DNA of 64,000 nucleotides from Heterotrichella gracilis. Taxonomy: Eukaryota > Sar > Xanthophyceae > Tribonematales > Xanthonemataceae. The notes beneath the pieces were generated by a model. It ran no database searches. It was not told the DNA's origin and saw only the letters and a list, made by a program, of their open reading frames with translations. A program made the position numbers and the translations under genes. Positions 52,458 through 61,115 of the stretch are shown piece by piece (position 1 is the first letter of the stretch; each line of letters begins with the position of its first letter). The stretch lies in NCBI GenBank assembly GCA_032358255.1, contig JAULBX010002224.1, forward strand, positions 310,001-374,000, given 5' to 3'.

Positions 52458-55451
52458 TCAGTCGGAGTCATCATCCGGCCCGTGTTGCTGCTGATGCATC
52501 TGCGCCTCCCTCCCCCGCTTGATGCCTGCTGCCCGCATGACCTTGATGTGCTCGCCCAGTATGTCAACCATCTGCTTGCTCAGCTCAGCCTCAGACTCCA
52601 TGCCAGCCACCTTGTTGCGGTCTAGGTAGCGGCTGAGGTGGTCGTACCTGCGGGGGCAGAAACCAGGTGGGATTATGACTGAATTTGGGTTGACTGGTTG
52701 CTCATAAACATAACGACAAAATTACTTCTACATGCAATGCCATCGGTGGCCTGAAAAGGGTCCAGCTCACTGTTTGTAGGCTCATGAGTGGCGTCCAAAT
52801 TTATATTTGCACCAATGCAGCAGCCAGGTTGATCCTGCGTAAAACATGTGCTCCAACTCACCACTTGTATGCCTTCTGCATGTACTCGTTGTCCTTCTCA
52901 TCCAGGCTCTGCAGGCTCTTCTGGCAGCGGAACAGCATGCGCGCAAGGTGGAAGCAGGAGTTGAGGTAGCCGCGCTCGTCATCCGCAGGCACGCGCTGCG
53001 GGAGCTGGCCGTTGACGTTGTACGCCTCCACCGCCTTGAGGTACCACTTGGAGGCCGGCTGTGCACTCAGCTTCACCTGTGGGGACAAGGTGGTGGGAGG
53101 CATGGGTGACTGGCTGCGCGCACGCCATGGCATGGTGGGTGGGGACAGGGGGTTGGACGGTGGGGAGTGAAATTGTGGGAGCTATTGGATGGAAATTGCA
53201 TGTATGGGAACATCCTCATGGAGGTAAGCGGGTCTGCCAATAGAAGAAGCCACCTCTCGCATGTTATGCTTTGATGTGAAAGAGAAGCGTAAACCGCTGC
53301 CTGACTACCGCAAACAACACCCACCCACTACCTTCTCATGTGGGTCCTTCTTATCAGACTTGAGCTCCACTATGTCCTTGTGGATCGACCCCAGCTCCAT
53401 CCACAGTGCAATGCACAGGTCATGGAACGCAGCAGCGCTGATGTCATCCGCCACAGCCTCCAGCCGCTTGGCGCGCTCCTTGTGCATGGCAATCTTGCGG
53501 GGCATGCTGGGCTCAAACTCAGCAAGCAGCCTGCAGTACATTACAACATGGGATATAGCAAACGCAGGGGAAGTGATAACGCTGTAAAAGATGGACTATT
53601 TTTTCCTTGCTGCTCCCTTCTGTATCTTCAAACAGGCAACATAATCCCACTTTTTTTGGCGATATACAGAATTCCTGCTGATTGCAGGGCACATCCATTC
53701 AAGCCCAAGATAAGGACGTTGTGCAGCCATCCTGTCGCCTGGGCATGCTAGCTGTTGATGGCAAACAAAGCGTACCGGTACAGTGAGCTGATGTCCAGTA
53801 GAATGCTGCAGTGCTCAGTGACAAAGCCATCCAGCTTGAAGTACTCCAGTGCCTGCTTGAAGCCCTTCATGCTTGCGTTGAACAGCTCCCTGGCCCCCTC
53901 AAAGTCCTTGGCTAGGGCTTTGTCGCCCCAAAGGAGGGTCGATTGGTCTGGCAGGTTGAGGGATGGGAACCTGTGGGGTGGTGTTGGAGGCAATGAGCGA
54001 GGTCGTTGCATTGCACAATGGATATCGGGCATGTGCAGCACACCCTGAGTGAAGCCTGTTTAGGGTTTAGGGTTTAGGGTAATTCTAAACCCTAACCCCT
54101 AAACAGTTCCTGGTGAAGCCTGCTGCTTTGTGGCGAGGTGCATGGCATAGATCCACTGAATTGCATGACCTCCAGTTCCAGTCTGCTTGCAACTGGAGGT
54201 CATACAATTTGGCATGGGGGCCATGCATCTACACATGCAAGGCTAGGTTTCCACGGCGTCAAGAGGATCAAGAAGTGCAATTTGAGACACAGAAGCGGTG
54301 GCTTACTTCAAGGCCTCTGGTAGTGTGGATGGTGCACCCTCCATGCCGCTGTCGCCCCCTGACATCACAATCTTGGACAAGCGCAGCCGAGCCAGGTAGA
54401 ACTTCCCCACTCCAAGCTGCACGATGGCAGTGGTTTCTGCTGAAACTGGCGTCCCCTTGCTGGCCGCTGTTGCGCTCACAGCCTGGGCGGCTGCCAGCAG
54501 CTGCTCGACAATGGCAAACCTCCCGCTGCCGTTGAAATAGCTGGACATCTGGGTGCAGTTCTGCACCCAGTCGTTGGCTTCATAATCGCCTGCAGCCAGT
54601 AGTTAGGGGCTCAACGGGGGTTCCCCATACATGCTGAATGTGACTCCGACTGCGAATACGCACTGACATAGTGGCGCATATATGCATTGGGTGCTAAATA
54701 ATGGGACACAACATGCCCACAGAGTAGAGTCCCTACCTGTGTCAAGCTGACTGCGTAACGTCATAGCACAGTACTTTGTTGCGAACACCGCCTGCCCAAG
54801 TTGCCCATATGCTTGGGCCAGGAAGAAGAGTGTTTTGGTGAACAGCTTCTGGCCCAGCTCAATTGCTTCACCAAGCGATCGGGAGGCGCCACCTGACTGG
54901 TAGTCCACCAAAGCCACCACAGAACTTGAAGTCTGCTCTGTTGTTTGGCTCCTGACAAAAGAGTAGAAGAGCTCCTCAGCCTTGTGCAGCTGCTCTTTTG
55001 CCTCCTCTGCAGTTGCCAGGTCAGCAAGCAGGCTGCCCCACGCATTGTAGCTCGCTTGCAGCAGCAACACCACATCTGGTGGGCCTGACTCCAGCACTGG
55101 CACTCCAGCTGCAAAGGAACCAGCTGCTTCTGTGCGTAGGTCGGTTTCGTACAGTGCCAGACCAATGTGGCAGTCCAGGACGCCCCTTAGGAGCGTCTGC
55201 AAACTGGTATCCTCGCTGGAAGCCTCTAGAATTTGCTGCTTGCATTGCTTCAGTGCTTCGGCTGCCTGGTAGGAAAGCTTGTATGGAGCTGCTGGGTCCG
55301 CATCCTGTGCCAGGATTTGCTTTACGTTGCGTAGGCATTGAAGGACGCTCTCCCGGGGGTCGGATGGACCAGCCTCAGGCTCGGGCGCAGGCTCATCTTG
55401 TGTGGCCTTGTCTCCCTTCAGGCTCAACGCCTTGAGCACCCCGGACAACAT
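52458..55451 (-). CDS. KIFBP: KIF-binding protein (KIFBP) homologue
   Basis: KIFBP is a TPR-like alpha-solenoid that binds kinesin motor domains and blocks their microtubule attachment in animals. Exons: 55451-54737, 54589-54307, 53970-53776, 53530-53332, 53076-52862, 52647-52458, all in phase, 598 residues against about 620 in human. An in-frame ATG at 55481 is an alternative start. Recognisable blocks are helical repeats in exon 1 (ALYETDLRTEAAGSFAAGVP), FPSLNLPDQSTLLWGDKAL, FEGARELFNASMKGFKQALE, YFKLDGFVTEHCSILLDISS, and LAEFEPSMPRKIAMHKERAK followed by RLEAV. The LDGFVTEH and MHK-R-LE signatures are those of the KBP family. The C-terminus SELSKQMVDILGEHIKVM is followed by a short acidic tail. 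It shares a divergent upstream region with the hydroquinone reductase gene. Sure. Confidence 0.9.
54049..54122. repeat. telomere-like palindrome between 10-bp direct repeats
   Basis: GTGAAGCCTG occurs at 54049-54058 and 54113-54122. Between them lie three TTTAGGG-type units on one side (54058-54080) and CCCTAA-type units on the other (54085-54104), which pair as arms of about 19 bp with one mismatch. It sits in the intron between exons 2 and 3 of KIFBP. Confidence 0.9.
54135..54230. repeat. inverted repeat / foldback in a KIFBP intron
   Basis: Positions 54159-54177 and 54191-54209 pair over 19 bp with one mismatch (core ATGACCTCCAGTT / AACTGGAGGTCAT), around a 13-nt loop. Flanking GTGCATGGC and GCCATGCATC (about 54138-54146 and 54220-54229) extend an imperfect stem. 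Confidence 0.85.
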
Positions 55452-55818
55452 ACTTGCGAGTGGAAAGTTTGTAGACAGCAAAGCACAGACAACGCGTCAA
55501 GAGCGCTTCAGCTGCGCAAGGCAATCAGTGCCATCATCACATGCGGTATAATGCATGCATATGTGAACAGTAGTACAGCGCGCTACCCACTGCGGGAAAC
55601 AGGTTGCCTGTGTTATTTCGATCCGACAGTTATATCCTGAAGCCTACTCCTGTGGTGTACAATAACGGCTCGAAAGGCCTTACGCGCACTTCAGGCTGTC
55701 CAATTCCATCCCCGCTTCGTTTGGCCCTCTTGTATACGTATATAGGGTTATTTCGGACCTATTTGTAGGAGATTGATCACCATTGGCGCTACTAATCATT
55801 ACGAGCGAGGTGCACACG
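55452..55818. promoter_or_regulatory. divergent upstream region of KIFBP and hydroquinone reductase
   Basis: The 367 bp between the divergent start codons must hold both promoters. No convincing core element was identified. Confidence 0.5.
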
Positions 55819-58692
55819 ATGCAGAGGCTGTCACAAGGCCTGGTTCGCTGCGCACTATTTAGTGGCTGTCGTGCAAGGAGTAGCCCATTGAGAACCGTGG
55901 GCACCCATATCAGACGCAGTAGGGCACCAGTGGCAACAGGGTACCGACAGCACTTTGTGCAGATGGCTACCGCAGCAGCAACCGGTCCAAGGACCGCGGT
56001 TGACGAGACCTCGAAGACTGGCGAGTTCAAGCGGACTGATGCAGGTTACAGGAACAAGATCGAGGAGGGAGGAGAGTTCCCACCCGAAGGTCAGCCGATT
56101 GCATGCATGCATGTGCGCCGGGCTTCGTAGTAGCTCCAAGTGGGGTTTGCACTACCATTCAACGCATTGGACAAGCTTCGCGCAACTGTGTTGCCCCTTT
56201 CTTGTTCTATGTGATATCTTGGAACAACGTACTTGATTGCATTCGACCTTGTTGGATGTGAGTGAATATGCGTTAGGGTGACATAAACCTCACGACCTTG
56301 GCACACTGCAAGTCGTGTTAGGCCTTTTGCATGTGGGCATGGTGAAACAAACAGTGTGTTTTGTCATAGACAATATGCCCCGATTGCTATGTATTTGGTG
56401 CTTCGGCATGTGATGTGTGTGGTGGGGTGGCGTGCCTTGGAGTCACGTGCGTGGGTATGTGTGTGAGGGGCAAGTCCTAAAGACTTATTTTGCCTTGCAG
56501 CTGGGCGATATCACCTGTACATCAGCTATGCGTGCCCCTGGGCGAATCGCTGCTTGGCAGTGCGCAACCTCAAGGTAAACATGCGTGGCTTGAAAGTCGT
56601 TCTGTGTGCGTTGCACACTATGCGCATATGGAACGTCTGGAAAATAGTATTATTTGTGAGAAGATCAGGTAGGAGGCTTAAAGACCTCTGTTCCTTGCGG
56701 GTCAGCATGTGGTCATCTTATCATGATTGTGCGGGTGATCAACTATCTATGTGCTTATGCGTGCTGGTCTCCTGTCCTGCAGGGCTTGGAGGACGCCATC
56801 GGGCTGTCAGTGGTGCACCCCACCTGGCAGAAGACAAAGCCAGACAACCCCGAGGACACCCACTGGGGATGGGCCTTCATTAACCCTGGGGATGCCCCGT
56901 TCACAAACCCCAATGGTAAGCCCATTTTGGCTCAATGCTGCTCAGCAAGGCTTTTGAAAATGTCCTGTGACAGGCAGCTAATGGAGAGTCAATGCACGCA
57001 TGATTCCCTGCTGCCCATGTATGTTCAGGGTGGCTAAGTCCTTGCATTGTGCAGGGTTTGGGGAGTTCCCAAGCACTGACGTGATTCCCGACAGCATCAA
57101 TGGCGCCAAGTTTGTGAGGGATCTGTATGAGCTCTCCAACGACACCACAGGTGAGTTGGCGACTGCTTGCAGCACATTGCTGCATATGATTGTGCGTCTT
57201 GGGGTCGTGGTCGTCATTATATAGTATTGGATGACCTTTTGTTAACATCATCACAGGCTGCAGCAGTTATTGTGATATTTTTTGCCTTGTGCCCCTCAGG
57301 CAAGTACAGCGTGCCTGTCCTCTGGGACAAGAAGACAGGGGTGATCGTGAACAACGAGAGCAGTGAGATCATCAGGATGCTGAACTGCTCATTCAACAAA
57401 TTTGCAACCAACGCTGAGCTGGACCTGTACCCTGAGGAGCTGACAAAGAGCATCGATGAGGTGAACTCGTGGACGTATCCAACCATCAACAATGGGGTGA
57501 GTCCAACGCTGACCAGCATAAAATCAAGGATCCTCCCTTTCCTGTGGTGGACTGTGGCATGACGGTCATTGAGAAAATCATTTCCTTGGCTTTGGCAGGC
57601 AGCATTGGCTCTTGTGGGAATGATTTGTGGCATGATGCATACAGAGCACGAAAGTAAATAATCCTGGCAGCGTGCAGCGTCAGTCATGGCCAGCCACTAT
57701 ATGTCATCAATATATGCTGCAATGCACCCTAACTAAAACCGTCCCCTTGGTGACAGGTGTACCGTTGCGGATTTGCGACAGGGCAAAAGGCGTACGAGAC
57801 AGCATTTGGGTACGTAAATGCAGTGCCGACAGTGCTCTGTTTCCTGTCTGCGCATGCTTGTCCAGAGGTTGCCGCAACAGGCTGTGGCACTCTTGCAGGG
57901 GATGCTCGCCCTAGCAAACTGGCAAGCATGGACAGGCACATTGCCACCCAATCATTCATGGATACACATTCTGATGCATTTTGCTTTTTTGCAGGGAGCT
58001 GTTTGAGTCCCTTGATCGCTGTGAGGAGATCCTGTCCAAGCAGCGCTACATCGCGGGGAACAAGCTTACTGAGGCTGACATCAGGTTGTTCATGACCCTG
58101 ATCCGCTTTGACGATGTCTACGTGGTACGTTGGCTTGACCTCAGAGCAGTGGATGGGCTGCTCAATAAGACATGATATTTGTGGCTGTGCTGTGGCTCCA
58201 TGTAATTAAGATTCATTTGCCTGACGTGCTAGCTTCATGGTTGTATGCGTTGTGCAGGTGTACTTCAAGACAAACAGGAACTTCATCAACCAGTTCGAGA
58301 ACCTGAAGAACTACACCCGAGAAATCTACCAGATTCCAGGTGTGAACACCAGTGACTTTGTCCGTATATGGGTTGCAAATGTCTCAATGTATCGAAACGT
58401 CTGTGCATGGCTTGCTGTGACTCTTCATGACAACTGTTTAGCAGTGGCGAGATGTATTTTTTACAGTGGTCCAGCATTTCAATACTTCAGTTCATGCTTT
58501 TAGTAAGTTGTGGGCTCTGATTGTTTGCATGCTACTGCTGCAGCTGTCAAGGACTCCATCAACATGACCCACATCCGCACACACTACTTCACATCGCATC
58601 CCAAGCTGAACTACTTTGGGATCATCCCTGTGGGCCCTGGACCCTGGTATGCCGAGCCCCACAACCGGGATGAGCTGTTCCCAATCAACTGA
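55819..58692 (+). CDS. glutathionyl-hydroquinone reductase (Xi-class GST)
   Basis: This enzyme uses glutathione to reduce glutathionyl-hydroquinones, removing quinone adducts. Exons: 55819-56089, 56501-56574, 56783-56915, 57055-57150, 57300-57496, 57757-57809, 57995-58124, 58258-58339, 58544-58692, all in phase, 394 residues. The catalytic cysteine lies in the family motif YACPWANR (about Cys102). Other blocks are [71 protein letters not shown] and [20 protein letters not shown]. The first ~80 residues are Arg/Ser/Ala-rich and precede the conserved part, so an organelle targeting peptide is likely. A second in-frame Met (before ATAAATGP) could start a cytosolic form. Family very sure; location inferred. 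Confidence 0.93.
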
Positions 58693-59081
58693 GCCCCCAC
58701 GGAGGTAGAGGAGCGTCCGGAAGTAGTCTCAGTTGTTGATATGCATGACTGTCCCAGCATGTCCTGACCAGCTGAGGATGAGAATACCCCATGTCACAAT
58801 TTTGGGAACAGAAGGTGGTATCCATAGAGCGTGCATGTTTCAAGTAGTGTAGGGTGTTGCCGCTTGCTTCATTCCAGTTTGCATCGCCTCGACAAATTGC
58901 TGCACAAGCACCAAACATGAGGAGTTCAAATACTGCAGCCAAATGGGCGACAGCGCTGTGTAGCTGTATAGCATATGCCTCAAGCAACCTCGAGCTATAG
59001 TTGATGAGTGGGCCACGTTTGTAAGTAGCATGTACAGACCATGTTTGCAGGACAGAAGCAGTATGGGGCACTTGAAACAAG
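58693..59081. other. short tail-to-tail intergenic region, no gene seen
   Basis: It holds the 3' ends of the hydroquinone reductase and EFCAB10-like genes only. Confidence 0.5.
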
Positions 59082-59684
59082 CTATTTGGAAAGGAACCCA
59101 CCTCCTTTGTCTTGCTCTGGTTCCAGTGCAATGGCCTCCCGTATGTCCGCTTGCTGTCCTACCACTGTCTTCAGTGCCTGTTGTGCAGAATTAAGTTTCA
59201 CATCTATATCCAAGTAACATGTGGTTCCTAGATATTGCCTCCCAATGTGGGGTGCCTACACAAGCGGGGGTGGCCGCTGTATATCAACTTTGGAAGCTGC
59301 GGGCGACAACCTCTAGACTGACCCTTACGTTGCTTACTTGTTCCAAAGTGATTGAACCCTCGTTGAGAACGTCATATGACCCAAACATTGTTTCCAGCTC
59401 TGAAATTGTCAGCAAAGGCTGGAACCCATTAGTCTTCATCTTAATCAATACATCTGCCAGGTAGCTGATGGGGTCCTCGGGTTTGTGCAGCATAAGCCCC
59501 ACTGTCAAGTTCTGCAAGTCACAGGCAAAGAGGGTAATGAAACACGTCCCACACATATACGGGAGAAACAGGCAGTTGTGAAGCAGGGTTTGAGCAAGTG
59601 CCTGTTGACTCCTACCTCGAACAGCCATTGCACGTTGTGCTTCTGGATATATTCTATCACTTCCTGTTCTGGATCTGGTCCCAT
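59082..59684 (-). CDS. small EFCAB10-like protein (EF-hand domain-containing 10 family)
   Basis: Three exons, 59684-59616, 59511-59338 and 59177-59082, keep phase and encode 112 residues. The N-terminus EVIEYIQKHNVQWLFENLT resembles the dimerisation helices of DPY30/RIIa-type proteins. It is followed by HKPEDPISYLADVLIKMK and SELETMFGSYDVLNEGSIT, which match the single degenerate EF-hand of EFCAB10. The loop has D at its start but lacks the usual DxDxDG pattern, so calcium binding is doubtful. EFCAB10-type proteins are associated with cilia and sperm, but the role here is unknown. The last exon has no recognisable domain. Small size makes the call less certain than for the larger genes. Confidence 0.72.
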
Positions 59685-61115
59685 GTTGAGTTAGAAAGCC
59701 ACCAGCGTCCAGAAAGACGATGTTCGAGCTAATACCACCACCAGTCTGTCCCTGGCAGTGCGCAAAATGGTGGTCAGTGGCCAGTCGACTGTAGTGGGTG
59801 CAGTGGGTGAGGCAGCAAAACACGTGGAGGTAAGTTAGACGAAAGGCACATCAGATTTTTCGTACATATTACGAGTTGGGTTTGTGAGAGGCAGGCTTAG
59901 GCTGTGCCCACACACGTACAGGTGGTATCCGGACCCCCAGGCCTGTGCCACCTGCGAGCCATGGAGGCGTGCCGCCGCGAGTCCTTAGCGCCACCCACTC
60001 AGGCGCGCTACCAAGTACGCTTAAGATTCACAGCGCTTGTATACAGATGTCACACAGCAGCGGGTAGATTCGCAAGCGCGCGATTATTGGACAGCCATTG
60101 ACAGGGTGCAAGTGGCATCTCATGGCATGCCGGTCAAATGGGCAGGCCATTGCACAGCGAGTAAAGACTTTCCACAGCTGCCAAAGCTACACCCCGCAGA
60201 AGCAGGTACTACGTAATATTTACATGCAATCAGTATCCTACGCACTACTCACGCATGTACTTGCGGATCCCCCATGGTCAACTTGCTGTTCATGGCTAGA
60301 GCTCGTGCCCCAATGCGCTACTCCTGAAGCAAACTTTGTTGGTTGAACCCTCATCTGGCCCAGCAAGTTGTTGACATTGCCTCCCAATCGACCCCAAGTG
60401 CCTTGCATACATAGGAGAGGTTGTGCGCAAGCCCAGCTGACCCTGCATTGCAATGGCACTTGGCACAAGGGCAATGCCCAAAACGCTAGTGACTGTCTGC
60501 CTCGTGGAAGCACTTCCACACTTCGACAATCTCACGAGTAACCCTTAACATTTTGCATGGTCCATACCCACACCAGTCAGCTGAGTGGAACAGAGAGTAC
60601 AACCGGTCAAGTGGGGCCAGCCGCTGAGTATGGTAGAGGTGCAACCAGTTACAAGTTTTCAAGTACAGCAGTGTTCAGAAAAGCGCAGCAACTCGCCACT
60701 AGTGAGAATTACTGGCCTGCAGGATTTCAAATCTGAATCCCGAAGGACTGTGACTGTTGGTACAAAGAAGAGCAAGCACAAATGCTAGCACAAGAGTCCT
60801 GTGCTGGATTGCTGCCAAAACTGCCCTGTTGATCCACATGTGCCAGTTGCACGGGCCAAGCCCACACTGTGCGTATACCAACTAAGGGTATTAACCACTG
60901 CCAGTGACGCATCCGCAACCCCCTACAAACCCTAGCAACATGTGAAGGGGAAATACACTCCACGATTCCCACATACCAGCAGCACAGTGAGAACCATATC
61001 CCAGTACTCGTAGAGATGAGGCGCCCTCCCATACCTCTGTGACCCGACAACCGCGAGCTTACACCCAAATCCCAGTGAACCGCCAGCCCAAATCAATATC
61101 ACCAACCCGGCAGAG
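59685..61115. other. intergenic, no gene resolved
   Basis: This 1.4-kb stretch lies upstream of the EFCAB10-like gene and downstream of HslU. A plus-strand stretch at about 60630-60780 reads protein-like (KFSSTAVFRKAQQLATSENY) but contains stops and has no splice partners, so no gene is called. Confidence 0.4.

Noticed and set aside
52808-52840. Resemblance to the 5' end of 18S rRNA (CAGGTTGATCCTGC)
   Set aside because: The match is about 13 bases, lies by a KIFBP intron, and no further rRNA sequence follows.
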